A stretch of DNA of 64,000 nucleotides from Ancylomarina sp. 16SWW S1-10-2 (GTDB lineage Bacteria > Bacteroidota > Bacteroidia > Bacteroidales > Marinifilaceae). The position numbers and the translations under genes are program-made. The notes under the pieces were generated by a model, which did no database searches, had not been told where the DNA came from, and saw only the letters and a program-made list of their open reading frames with translations. Of the stretch, positions 17,869 to 27,162 are shown piece by piece (positions within the stretch are counted from its first letter, which is position 1; every line of letters begins with the position of its first letter). The stretch lies in assembly GCF_009669305.1 (NCBI RefSeq), contig NZ_SADB01000010.1, positions 1-64,000 of the forward strand. The letters are read 5' to 3'.

Positions 17869-18981
17869 TTATGATTTCTGAATGTTTTTGGCTTCTTTAA
17901 TGGGAATTTGTTTCCCTTTATAGTAAGCAACAATAAAACAGTCAGGTATTAGTTTTTTAATTTCCTTTTTTTTGTTGATAACAACTTTCAGGTTAGCGTT
18001 TTGTTCCACAGAGTATTTATACATGTTATTCACCTGCTTTTCAATTACATTATTTAAGCCCGAAAATACCTTAGCATTTAGTGGAATTTGTTTCGACGAC
18101 GACTTTACCTGAATACAATAATAAACCTCATTTATGATTTCAGTAGCTTCTTCTATAGTGCTGTTTGTTGTTTCTTCTGCTACTTCGAAGGTGCGAGAAC
18201 TATGGCGCTCAATTTCTTCTTTATACGATCTAAAGGCTCTAAAAATACCCGAGGCCATATAATCTTGACCTTTCTCCGATTTTAAAAAACGTTCCTCTTT
18301 TGGGTTAGATATAAAACCAACTTCGATTAATACTGATGGCATGCTTGCTTTTCTTAAAACCCAAAGTTCTGCAGATTTTACACCTCTAGAGTATCTTCCA
18401 ACTCTATTTTTGAATTGGTTTTCAGTGTGCTGAGCCATTGATGTACTGTTGTCAATATGCAGGCTGTGCATCAAGTTAAAAATGATATATGATGCCGGAT
18501 CTTTAGGATCAAAACCCTCATATTTATTCGTGTAATCATCTTCGTAAAGCATTACGGAATTTTCTTTCATTGCAACAGCTAAATTATCTTGCGATTTATG
18601 AAGACCTAAAATAAAGGTTTCAGTTCCAGATGTTGTTGTGTTATTTTCAAGACTATTTGCATGCACGGATATAAAAAGATCAGCCTTAGCTTTATTAGCT
18701 ATTTCAGGTCGTTCTTTTAAAGGAATAAACACGTCTGTTTTTCGTGTGTATATAATTTTTATATGAGGAAAATTATCTTTTATATACTGCCCAGTTTTGA
18801 GTGCTATACTAAGGACTATGTTTTTTTCGTAACAATGTTTCCCTACAGCACCAGGATCTTTCCCGCCATGACCTGCATCAATAACAATTGTATTGATTTT
18901 ATATTCAGAGTTTTGTCCAATACTTAAAAAGCTTGTTGAACAAAGAATAAAAAACATTAAAAAAACGTATACTCTACTCAT
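17869..18981 (-). CDS. N-acetylmuramoyl-L-alanine amidase (Amidase_3)
   Basis: Signal peptide at 1-22 (MSRVYVFLMFFILCSTSFLSIG). The Amidase_3 domain (about 30-255) shows the zinc ligands: His in VIDAGHGGKDPGA, Glu in CYEKNIVLSIAL, His in DLFISVHANS, and the catalytic Glu in VLIEVGFISN. The C-terminal 100 residues (about 285-365) look like a SPOR-type beta/alpha fold (YYCIQVKSSSKQIPL), which would bind denuded glycan at the septum. It cleaves the stem peptide from MurNAc during cell separation. It is divergent from lptD and upstream of the MCE gene. Confidence 0.93.
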   Translation of the reverse strand: MSRVYVFLMFFILCSTSFLSIGQNSEYKINTIVIDAGHGGKDPGAVGKHCYEKNIVLSIALKTGQYIKDNFPHIKIIYTRKTDVFIPLKERPEIANKAKADLFISVHANSLENNTTTSGTETFILGLHKSQDNLAVAMKENSVMLYEDDYTNKYEGFDPKDPASYIIFNLMHSLHIDNSTSMAQHTENQFKNRVGRYSRGVKSAELWVLRKASMPSVLIEVGFISNPKEERFLKSEKGQDYMASGIFRAFRSYKEEIERHSSRTFEVAEETTNSTIEEATEIINEVYYCIQVKSSSKQIPLNAKVFSGLNNVIEKQVNNMYKYSVEQNANLKVVINKKKEIKKLIPDCFIVAYYKGKQIPIKEAKNIQKS

Positions 18982-19242
18982 TATATTTTTTAAAATTTTA
19001 TTTGAAAAAAAATCAGATGAGAAATTTTCATAAAAGAACGTAAAAAATGATTCTGAACATCATTTAGATTAGGGAATATAGTAGTTTTATTTGTAATTTT
19101 GGCGTCTTGAGACCTTTCTGTCTACTAGTATATATAGTAATTATATGATGTAAAGCACCTTAACGGATTAAAACTTAATGTTCTATGTCTAATTTTAGGT
19201 TTATTAATTTATCTCATTCTTTTACAAAAATAACGATAAAAA

Positions 19243-21885
19243 TTGCAATTGAAATTACAACAAAAGCTTTTTATACTTTTCATTCTTAGTTTAATTCCGT
19301 TAAATATATTTGCGGGTTTAAATTTAGTCGAAAATTCTAAATGGGAGAATTCAGAAGAATCTCCAGTTGAGGTAAATTGGTATGCGGAATTATTACAGCA
19401 AGTTGATTCTTTAGATTTAAAGTCTAAAAAAGAACAAGATCTTAAAAGTGATACCATAGCTGCTGATTCAACTGCTCCAAAGCCATTCTTTGAAACTGCG
19501 ATTGATTATAATGCAGACGATAGTGTCACTTTCTCACTTACGGGGCAGAAAGTTTTTTTGACTAAAAATGCATTTGTAAAATATGGATCGATTGAACTGA
19601 AGGCATATTATATTGAACTTGATATAGCAAAAAAAGAAGCTTTTGCATACGGAATTCAAGATAGTACAGGTAAATTTATTGATACGCCTGAGTTTAAAGA
19701 TGGTACAGAAGAGTTTGCTTGTAAGCAATTGAGATATAATTTTGATACAGGTAAAGGTTTGGTTAACGAAATTATAACTGAACAAGAAAGTGGTTATGTA
19801 CATAGTGAATTTACGAAGAGAATGGATGAAAATACATTCTTTCTGAAAAATGGGAAATACACAACTTGTGATCATGAGCATCCACACTTTTATGTGAAGA
19901 TGACTAAGGCTAAGATGATTAAAGATGATAAGATTGTTTCTGGCCCCTTATATTTAGTCTTAGAGGATGTGCCTTTACCCGTTTTCCTTCCTTTTGGGTT
20001 TTTCCCTTTTAGTAGTAAGTATTCATCAGGTATTCTTTTGCCTAGTTATGGTGAGGAGCAATTAAGAGGCTTTAACTTGAGAGGTTTGGGGTATTATTGG
20101 GCTATTAATGATTATGTTGATTTAGCAACAAGGTTTGATATTTTCTCGAATGGATCGTGGGGAACTGATATAGATTCAAAATATAAAAAACGATACAAAT
20201 TTAGTGGAAGTCTGTCTGGTGAGTATCATAAAAATCAATATGGAGATAAAGGTTTGGATGATTATTCTGAATCTACCGATTTTGCTATTCGTTGGACACA
20301 TACTCAGGATTCAAAAGCAAATCCATATCGTACATTTTCAGCTTCGGTAAACTTTTCTACATCGGAGAATGATAGAAATAACTCAACAGATATTAATAAG
20401 ATTGTAAATAATCAAAAGCAATCGAGTATCTCTTATAGTAAAAAATGGCCAGATAGTCCTTTTAGTTTAAATGGATCTTTACGACACTCGCAGAATAGTA
20501 TAGATACGACTATATCACTTACTTTGCCGAGTTTATCATTAAATATGACTCAGATTTACCCTTTTAGATCTAAGGGGAAGAGTTCTAATTTAAAATGGTA
20601 TGATAAAGTTGGGGTGAGTTATTCATCGAAACTTGAGAATAGAATTAACACTAAAGAGGATGAATTGATGTCCTCTTCTTTAACGAAAGATTGGCAGAAT
20701 GGTTATCAGCATAGTATTCCTATTACTACAAATTTTAAGTTAGCTACTGATTTAACCTTATCACCAACTCTTAATTATAAAGGTGTTTTGTATTCAAAAT
20801 CTATCCGTAAATCATGGGACGAAAGTTTGAACGATAATGCTGGTGGCGTTTTGATCGATACAATTCAAGGTCTTCAATATGCTCATAACTATTCAACCTC
20901 AGTCTCATTGTCGTTAAGTCCTAAAATTTATGGTATGTATACCTTTAAAGAATCTTCTAAAATAGAGGCCATTCGTCACGTAATGACACCATCCATTAGT
21001 GTGGGGTATACACCTGAAATTGGTATCCCTAGAGAAAAGTATTACAAAACCTATAAAAATGGTGATGGCGATGATGTGGAATATTCTATGTTTGAAGGAA
21101 GTTTGTATGGTACACCAACTGGAGCATTGGAATCTGGAAGTATAAGTTTGAGCCTTGATAATAATATTGAAGCAAAGATTAAGACGGCAAATGACACGAC
21201 AGGAAATGAGGATTTTAAGAAAGTAAAAATTCTGGAGAGTCTTAAATTTTCTACAAGTTATAATATGTTTGCTGACTCTTTAAACTGGTCGACGATTCGT
21301 ATTAGTGGTCGTACTAAGCTTTTTAATAATAAGTTAGATCTTAGTGTTAGTTCAACAGTTGATCCTTACGACTTGAATGCAAATGATATAAAAATTGATA
21401 AGTTTGGTCCTCGTATGACTAATGCATCTATCGACTTGGGTTTTGGCTTGTCATCGACTGATTTTAAAGGAGAACGAGAAGGAGCAGGTAAGGGCGAAGA
21501 TGGTAAAGATGGTAAAAAGAACGAGCCTAATCTCGATGAAATGAAATATATTGACTTTGATATACCTTGGTCATTTACATTGAATTATGGATGGACTTAT
21601 TCTAAACCTAAGACAGAAAGTAATACGACACAGAACGTGAGTTTACGAGGTAATTTTAGCTTAACACCTAAGTGGAAGATTACTTTTTCTACAGGCTACG
21701 ATTTTGCTGATAAATCAATTACAGCAACTCAATTTTCCTTAACTCGTGATCTGCATTGTTGGCAAATGACTTTTAATACAATTCCATTTGGTACATACCA
21801 ATCTTATAATTTCAAAATTAATGTTCTATCTTCTGTATTACAAGATCTAAAATATGAGAAGAAGAAGGTATGGCAAGATTATTAA
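19243..21885 (+). CDS. lptD: LPS assembly outer-membrane protein LptD (Bacteroidota type)
   Basis: 880 residues. The start is TTG at 19243 (or TTG at 19249): an in-frame TAA lies two codons upstream and no ATG precedes the conserved part. It yields the signal peptide MQLKLQQKLFILFILSLIPLNIFAG. Residues about 70-230 form an OstA/LptA-like beta-jellyroll, followed by an LptD barrel (about 250-880; conserved VPLPVFLPFGFFPF and LPSYGEEQLRGFNLRGLGYYW). It inserts lipopolysaccharide into the outer leaflet. An acidic/glycine-rich loop (KGEDGKDGKKNE) near residue 755 is a likely surface or periplasmic loop. The neighbours, an amidase and an MCE protein, are also envelope genes. Confidence 0.92.
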   Translation: MQLKLQQKLFILFILSLIPLNIFAGLNLVENSKWENSEESPVEVNWYAELLQQVDSLDLKSKKEQDLKSDTIAADSTAPKPFFETAIDYNADDSVTFSLTGQKVFLTKNAFVKYGSIELKAYYIELDIAKKEAFAYGIQDSTGKFIDTPEFKDGTEEFACKQLRYNFDTGKGLVNEIITEQESGYVHSEFTKRMDENTFFLKNGKYTTCDHEHPHFYVKMTKAKMIKDDKIVSGPLYLVLEDVPLPVFLPFGFFPFSSKYSSGILLPSYGEEQLRGFNLRGLGYYWAINDYVDLATRFDIFSNGSWGTDIDSKYKKRYKFSGSLSGEYHKNQYGDKGLDDYSESTDFAIRWTHTQDSKANPYRTFSASVNFSTSENDRNNSTDINKIVNNQKQSSISYSKKWPDSPFSLNGSLRHSQNSIDTTISLTLPSLSLNMTQIYPFRSKGKSSNLKWYDKVGVSYSSKLENRINTKEDELMSSSLTKDWQNGYQHSIPITTNFKLATDLTLSPTLNYKGVLYSKSIRKSWDESLNDNAGGVLIDTIQGLQYAHNYSTSVSLSLSPKIYGMYTFKESSKIEAIRHVMTPSISVGYTPEIGIPREKYYKTYKNGDGDDVEYSMFEGSLYGTPTGALESGSISLSLDNNIEAKIKTANDTTGNEDFKKVKILESLKFSTSYNMFADSLNWSTIRISGRTKLFNNKLDLSVSSTVDPYDLNANDIKIDKFGPRMTNASIDLGFGLSSTDFKGEREGAGKGEDGKDGKKNEPNLDEMKYIDFDIPWSFTLNYGWTYSKPKTESNTTQNVSLRGNFSLTPKWKITFSTGYDFADKSITATQFSLTRDLHCWQMTFNTIPFGTYQSYNFKINVLSSVLQDLKYEKKKVWQDY

Positions 21886-21952
21886 TATCAACAAGCTTGG
21901 TCATTTAAACAATAGGATGACAAAGTTATTGTTTGAGATTAGATCTATAAAT

Positions 21953-22519
21953 TTAAGCCTTAATCCAATTTTCTAGAATAAGAGACCCCTGATCTGTCAT
22001 TATAGATTCAGGGTGAAATTGAACGCCACAAATGTCAAATTCGGTATGTCGAATGGCCATTATAAGTTCATCATTATCAGTAGCTGTAATAGTAAAACAA
22101 GCAGGCAATTGAGATTTGTCTAAAGCCCAAGAGTGATATCTTCCCGAATTAAAATTTTGAGGAATTCCTTGAAATAAACATTCTGTAGAATCTAATACGT
22201 GTGTTGTTTTAGGAATACCATGTATAATCTTTTCGATATTATAGATTTTTCCGCCAAAATATATGCCAATATACTGCATGCCTAAACAGACACCTAGTAT
22301 GGGTTTGCTTGTTTTGTATTGGTCTAGTATTTTCCCCATAACTGTTACATCTTCTGGTAATCCAGGTCCGGGAGAGAATATAATTTTGTCACAAGTTTTT
22401 ATAGCTTCCCAATTAATCTCATTGTTTCGCATAACAATAACTTGATCTGAGAATTGTTCTACAGCGTGCGCAAGATTATAGGTGAATGAATCGAAATTAT
22501 CAATGATGATTATATTCAC
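21953..22519 (-). CDS. anthranilate/aminodeoxychorismate synthase glutamine amidotransferase subunit
   Basis: 188 residues, the full length of TrpG/PabA. Class I glutaminase triad: Cys78 in GVCLGMQ, His169 and Glu171 in QFHPES. The N-terminus IIIDNFDSFTYNL and the SPGPGLPED oxyanion strand are diagnostic. It hydrolyses glutamine to feed ammonia to a chorismate-using synthase (TrpE or PabB). Neither partner nor other trp or folate genes are nearby, so it may serve both enzymes or mainly PabB. Start ATG at 22519. It follows the PQ-loop gene by 23 bases on the same strand and may be co-transcribed with it. Confidence 0.9.
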   Translation of the reverse strand: MNIIIIDNFDSFTYNLAHAVEQFSDQVIVMRNNEINWEAIKTCDKIIFSPGPGLPEDVTVMGKILDQYKTSKPILGVCLGMQYIGIYFGGKIYNIEKIIHGIPKTTHVLDSTECLFQGIPQNFNSGRYHSWALDKSQLPACFTITATDNDELIMAIRHTEFDICGVQFHPESIMTDQGSLILENWIKA

Positions 22520-22542
22520 GATATTTTAATTAAGAGTAAGAT

Positions 22543-22860
22543 CTATTTTAGTAATCTATGTTTTAGTGTTGCTAATGATGTTGGAATACTGTTGTATTTA
22601 TATTTAGCAATGATAAGATAGAATACCATAATAAGATTGAAGAGGTAGTTAAAGTAAAGGGGTATATGATATATTTGATTGTTGATGTCGTCAATAATGA
22701 TATACCAAAACGTGAATACTTCTCCCAAAAACCAAAGCCATATAAATAGCTCGTTAAGGTCATCTACTTTTTTAGTTTTAAACGTATGAATAACCTGAGG
22801 TAATCCGCAAATTGCGAAAAGGATGCTTCCCATCCATCCAATAATTTCGTTTGGCGTCAT
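22543..22860 (-). CDS. PQ-loop / SemiSWEET-like membrane protein
   Basis: 105 residues with three predicted membrane helices (about 5-22, 39-56, 68-86) and the motif GLPQVIHTFKTKKVDDLN, a typical PQ-loop after helix 1. This is the triple-helix unit of SemiSWEET transporters, which dimerise to form a channel for small sugars or other solutes. The substrate cannot be told. It is on the same strand as the amidotransferase and 57 bases beyond the start-side neighbour. Confidence 0.8.
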   Translation of the reverse strand: MTPNEIIGWMGSILFAICGLPQVIHTFKTKKVDDLNELFIWLWFLGEVFTFWYIIIDDINNQIYHIPLYFNYLFNLIMVFYLIIAKYKYNSIPTSLATLKHRLLK

Positions 22861-22917
22861 GATTTTTAATTTTTTGACAAATGAACAAAATTAAATGCGA
22901 ACAGAAGAAGTTAGTGC

Positions 22918-24480
22918 TTAATTTTTTTGAACAAGGAGAAGAGTCCTGTCATCATCAAACTTAGATATGTTTAAATTATGTTTTAATTGATAATCAATAT
23001 CAGAAAGTGTAATACTTTCTTTCCCGATAGTATTATTTATGCTTTCAAGAAAATCTTCGTTACCAATCATACAACCAGTTCTATCATTTACAGCTTCTAT
23101 ATAACCATCAGTATAAAGTAATAGTTTATCTCCTTGTTCAACGTCTTGAATTAAGTTTAGATATCGAGCATCAGGAATAACTCCCAATAGAGTTCCGGTA
23201 ATATTAAGTTGAGCTAATTTACCTTCTTTGGCATTATAAAAGAGCGGTTGAAGGGCGCCAGCCGAAGCAATGCTGATTTGAGATGTTTTTGTGCAAACCG
23301 TTATAATACTTAGGGTTGTGAAAACTTCGCCAAGTTTAAGATCTTTAAATATAGCTTTGTTTATTATTTCTAAAAACTTACTTGGAGACTTGAAGAAATC
23401 AAATTCCTCACGGCTTAAGAAAAAGTTAATTGTACTTCTTATGTAGGCAATATATGCAGGTACTAAAAACCAAGCATCCCATTTTTTACCCATAACATCA
23501 CCTACAACAATAATTTTTCTATCGTTATCAACCGTGAAAGTTTCGTAAAAATCGCCACCTGCAAGCTTGTTGTAGGCTTGATGAATAACTTGTATGTTAA
23601 AGTCCTTAATGTCTTCGCTATATTGATCTTCGAACCTTATTGGAGACTGTTTGGCAGCTGAATTGAGGGCGTTAAAATATTTGTTTTTAATATCCAATGC
23701 TTGTTGAACTGATGAATTGATTTGATGAAGAATTAACCTCTCATCAAGCTGTTTGTAAAGAAAAAAATCGATACGATTGGTTAGCAGATAATCTATTTTG
23801 TCTGTATCCTTCGAGTCGGAAATTAAAATGTCAATAGGAATCAGATGTTGAGTTGTTTTACTAATCTTATCTAAAATTGAAATGGCCCAAATTGCATTGT
23901 CATCAATAATAATTCGTAAAACATTTTTTTCTTTTAAGTAGGAAAACAGTTCTATATCCGACTCAATGTGTTTAATGGGTGTTTTTATAAGGTGTTGCGA
24001 TAGTTTAAACTGATTTGTGCTAGGAGTGCAATAAATAATACAGCCGTTATCAAAATCAAGTATGTTTTTTCTAGATGAATCTATAATTTTCTTTCTAAGA
24101 ACCGATTTTTTTAGGTGAGCCTTGATTTTTGAAATAAAGAGTTCTTGTTTAAAAGGTTTTATAATAAAATCATCTGCTCCATCATTTAGGTTCTCTATCC
24201 AAGTTTCTTCTTCCTTACTATCTGAAAGAATAATAAAAGGTGTAAGTCTGTATTCAGGCGTTTTTCGAATTTGTCTAACAAGATCACTACCATTCATTAA
24301 AGGCAAGTTGAGCTCTGATATGATAAGATCAAAATGCTGATTTTTTGTTTTTTCGATAGCTTCTACACCATCTTTTGCAAGTGTTGTTTTGAATCCAATA
24401 CTTGTTAATGTGAACTCAATATATTTTAGGCTTGTAATGTTATTATCAACAACGAGTATGTGTGGTGTGTTTTTAGTCAT
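22918..24480 (-). CDS. pseudo-receiver / PP2C-type (SpoIIE) serine phosphatase
   Basis: 520 residues. A receiver fold occupies 5-125, with Asp12, Ser86 and Lys108 in their usual places, but the phospho-acceptor is Glu56 (DLIISELNLP) and the second acidic residue near Asp12 is missing (VVDNN). A middle segment (about 140-265) looks like a second, more diverged alpha/beta receiver. The C-terminal SpoIIE/PP2C domain (about 285-520) keeps the metal-binding motifs GGDFYET, VGDVMGK and LLLYTDGYIEA. It should dephosphorylate a Ser/Thr phosphoprotein, as in partner-switching pathways. The Hpt gene ends 1 base before its start, so the two are translationally linked. Its substrate is not encoded nearby. 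Confidence 0.87.
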   Translation of the reverse strand: MTKNTPHILVVDNNITSLKYIEFTLTSIGFKTTLAKDGVEAIEKTKNQHFDLIISELNLPLMNGSDLVRQIRKTPEYRLTPFIILSDSKEEETWIENLNDGADDFIIKPFKQELFISKIKAHLKKSVLRKKIIDSSRKNILDFDNGCIIYCTPSTNQFKLSQHLIKTPIKHIESDIELFSYLKEKNVLRIIIDDNAIWAISILDKISKTTQHLIPIDILISDSKDTDKIDYLLTNRIDFFLYKQLDERLILHQINSSVQQALDIKNKYFNALNSAAKQSPIRFEDQYSEDIKDFNIQVIHQAYNKLAGGDFYETFTVDNDRKIIVVGDVMGKKWDAWFLVPAYIAYIRSTINFFLSREEFDFFKSPSKFLEIINKAIFKDLKLGEVFTTLSIITVCTKTSQISIASAGALQPLFYNAKEGKLAQLNITGTLLGVIPDARYLNLIQDVEQGDKLLLYTDGYIEAVNDRTGCMIGNEDFLESINNTIGKESITLSDIDYQLKHNLNISKFDDDRTLLLVQKN

Positions 24481-24481
24481 A

Positions 24482-24937
24482 TTAAAACTCTAAAATAGCT
24501 TTTTTTAATTCCGTAATAGCAACTGGATTTTGATTAAGAAACTGGTTAATAAGGTCGGGAATTAATTTTAGATCAATATCGTTAATATCTTCGTTTTTAA
24601 CATTGTTCCAAATCCTTAAGTCTTCTTTATTAAGTTTATGTCTGTTGTTAATTTTATGCTGTAACTCAATTTTTTGATTGCCCTTAGAATAGTGTTCAAT
24701 TTTCTCTAAACATTTACCCGTTTCATCCATTCCCATGATTCTAACAGATGATTTAGCCTTGTGTGCAATAGCACCAAGTTCAGTCCATTGTTTGTTTTTA
24801 AAATGATTAGAAATGCCTTCGGTAAATTCAGTGCTTTGTTCAATAAAAATATCAATCATCTCAATCATAATATCTTTATTATTATCAGACATCTCTATTA
24901 AGTATGATAAGTCAATTATTTTAGTGTTTGAATCCAT
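24482..24937 (-). CDS. histidine phosphotransfer (Hpt) domain protein
   Basis: 151 residues. The Hpt four-helix domain (about 8-105) contains His59 in the motif AHKAKSSVRIMG, the phosphorylated histidine of phosphorelays. The last 45 residues are a helical extension (NRHKLNKEDLRIWNNV, LIPDLINQFLNQNPVAITELKKAI) not usual for Hpt proteins. Stand-alone Hpt proteins carry phosphate from a hybrid kinase to a receiver. Here the only receiver next door has lost its acceptor Asp, so either Hpt binds it without transfer or its true partner is elsewhere. First gene of the pair. Confidence 0.87.
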   Translation of the reverse strand: MDSNTKIIDLSYLIEMSDNNKDIMIEMIDIFIEQSTEFTEGISNHFKNKQWTELGAIAHKAKSSVRIMGMDETGKCLEKIEHYSKGNQKIELQHKINNRHKLNKEDLRIWNNVKNEDINDIDLKLIPDLINQFLNQNPVAITELKKAILEF

Positions 24938-25213
24938 TTTAAATCTTTAAATGATTAATTAAGCAATTGCTCCTTTTTTTGCTATCAGCAATTTCTATTC
25001 TATTGTAAAATCAAATTACGAATAAATAAATTTAAACAATAAAAATTAATAAGAAGAATGTATTTGTTGAAGCCTTATTTACATCTTGCAGTAATAGTAA
25101 TAAATTATTTTCAATTAAATATTTTTTTACAATTTTAATAATAGAGCTTTATTTATCCCATGTTCTTTAATTTTTTAATTTTGTTGCAGTTTATTTAACT
25201 AAAGATATAATCT

Positions 25214-26923
25214 ATGTCAATATTGAGACTACTTATTATTTGTTTTGTCTTTTCATATGGAAGTGTTTGTTCTCAAAATTTTGTACGTGTTAATTCTGAT
25301 GAATTCACAGGAGGTACTGATGAAGGAAAGTTGATTATGAAAAAAATAAACAAGGCAAAGAAACTTTTTGCTAATGGAGAATCTTCATTTCCAGAATGTA
25401 TAAGACTTCTATTGGAATGCAATGCCTTTAATAGCTCAAATGCAGAACTAAATTATAATATTGGACAAGCGTATTTGATTTATGGTCAGAGAGAATTAGC
25501 AAAATCATATTTTGAAGAAGTCAAGGCTTTGAAACCAAATTTTAATGAGGAATTATATTTGTTTTTGGGATTAGCTTGTCAGTTTGATAGTGATTTTTCA
25601 AATGCAATATTAAACTATAAAACTTATGTGGAAATTCTTCAACACAATAATGCAAATAGAAATAATGAGAATTTGAAAATTGCAAATAGGTATATAGAAC
25701 AATGCAAAAATGGTCAAATATTGTTAGAACAACGCTCTAGTTACGACGTGGAAAAGCTCGCTTCACCAATAAATTCTGATGCTAATGATGTTTTAGCAAT
25801 AAAAGCTGGCTCAAAATTATACTTCAATTCAGATAGGTTGTTGGCAAATGATAATAAGAAAAATAAGCCTGTTTTAAGAGGTTTTAGCCTAATGCTTATA
25901 AATGGTGAATGGACGAATTTTAGTATTTTAAATGATGAGAATAAGTCTTTAGAATTGCCAATAATGCTTTCTAAAGTTGATGCGAATAGGTATTTGTTTT
26001 ACGATAAAAATTCGGGCAATGGCGATTTAATATTTATGCAAAAAGAGGATAGATTCTGGACAAAAGAAATGGATCTATTCTTTGTAAATGAACGAAAATC
26101 GAATGAATCTTCGGCCTCTTTTACACCAGATGGGAATACGGTTGTATTTGTTAGTGATCGAGATCAAAATCAGGGGGATATATACTATTGTAAAAAAGGT
26201 AATAATGGTGAGTGGAGCATACCAGTTAAGTTTGGCGATCAGATAAATTCTGTGTTTGATGAAAAGGATGTTTCCATATCAGAAGATGGAAAGGTCATGT
26301 ATTTTAGTTCTAATGGAAGAAATTCTATTGGAGGGTACGATATTTTTAAGTCGGTAAAAGATGATAATGGTCATTGGATGGAAGCTCAAAATATGGGTAT
26401 TCCTATTAATTCAGCTTACGATGAATGTCATTTCTTTTTGAGCGAAAATGATTCTTTCATGTTTGATTCTAATAGGGGTGAAAATGGTAGGTTTGACATA
26501 TACACGAAAAAGTTGAGCCCCAAAAAGATAATTAAGGCAGAATCTGAAGAAGCAGTGAAACCTGTTGAGAAATTTAATGACACTATTTTAGTAGAAGAAG
26601 CTGAAATTACACCATCAATAATTTCGCTTCCCGAGCCAGTTGTTAAACAGGTAGCTGCTGTGAAAAGAACTTATAAAATTCAGATTGTAGCTTCAAAGCT
26701 AGAACTTAAAGATTCTGACTTAAAGAACTTGTACAGAGGTAATGGCAAGATAACTTGTGCTTACGATGGTGAATGGTATAGGTATACAATTGGGGAATAT
26801 GAAAGTTTAGATGATGCAATTTATTATAAAAACAAGTGTGGTGTTGAAACTGCCTTTATTGTAAGTTTTGAAAATAATACGAATAGAAAAATAATATCGA
26901 ATTACAGTATATCTAATAATTAA
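25214..26923 (+). CDS. TPR/PD40/SPOR periplasmic protein
   Basis: 569 residues with a signal peptide (1-20, ending SVCSQ). TPR-like helices lie at about 45-165 (AELNYNIGQAYLIYGQRELAKSY). Three PD40/WD40-like blades follow (about 290-440; SASFTPDGNTVVFVSD, DVSISEDGKVMYFSSNGR, CHFFLSENDSFMFDSNRG). The C-terminal 80 residues (about 485-560, YKIQIVASK onward) look like a SPOR domain. The TPR-PD40 half is as in PorE-like proteins of Bacteroidota, which carry an OmpA domain there; the SPOR replacement would point to denuded peptidoglycan and septal localisation. No obvious operon partner; gcvT follows with its own promoter. Confidence 0.75.
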   Translation: MSILRLLIICFVFSYGSVCSQNFVRVNSDEFTGGTDEGKLIMKKINKAKKLFANGESSFPECIRLLLECNAFNSSNAELNYNIGQAYLIYGQRELAKSYFEEVKALKPNFNEELYLFLGLACQFDSDFSNAILNYKTYVEILQHNNANRNNENLKIANRYIEQCKNGQILLEQRSSYDVEKLASPINSDANDVLAIKAGSKLYFNSDRLLANDNKKNKPVLRGFSLMLINGEWTNFSILNDENKSLELPIMLSKVDANRYLFYDKNSGNGDLIFMQKEDRFWTKEMDLFFVNERKSNESSASFTPDGNTVVFVSDRDQNQGDIYYCKKGNNGEWSIPVKFGDQINSVFDEKDVSISEDGKVMYFSSNGRNSIGGYDIFKSVKDDNGHWMEAQNMGIPINSAYDECHFFLSENDSFMFDSNRGENGRFDIYTKKLSPKKIIKAESEEAVKPVEKFNDTILVEEAEITPSIISLPEPVVKQVAAVKRTYKIQIVASKLELKDSDLKNLYRGNGKITCAYDGEWYRYTIGEYESLDDAIYYKNKCGVETAFIVSFENNTNRKIISNYSISNN

Positions 26924-26955
26924 CCATAACTAACAAGAATTTCATTGGTATTTTT

Positions 26956-26985
26956 TTGCCTAGAATTTGTATTCTTTTACATTTG
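26956..26985 (+). promoter_or_regulatory. promoter of gcvT (Bacteroidota type)
   Basis: TTG at 26956-26958, 19 bases, then TACATTTG at 26978-26985: both boxes of the Bacteroidota sigma-ABfr promoter with correct spacing. Transcription should begin near 26990, leaving a leader of about 170 bases before gcvT. The leader holds a 14-base palindrome AAAGATTAATCTTT (27038-27051) and a hairpin TTTCCC/GGGAAA at 27102-27121. I see no glycine-riboswitch core. Confidence 0.65.
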
Positions 26986-27162
26986 TAGAATATAATAGAA
27001 CGAAGATTTTCTTTGGAGAATTAAAGAAGTAATTTTAAAAGATTAATCTTTGTAATTGAGCAATTTAAATAAACAATACTTAAAATAAGAATTGAAATGC
27101 TTTTCCCTAATTATTGGGAAATGTATTGATATCTTGTACTTTAAACAACAAACAATAAACAG

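Noticed and set aside
19092-19101. TAATTTTG as a promoter for lptD
   Set aside because: Matches the -7 box but has no TTG at the right distance and sits 140 bases upstream; too weak to list.
26990-27162. Glycine riboswitch in the gcvT leader
   Set aside because: Hairpins are present but the conserved glycine-aptamer core cannot be found.
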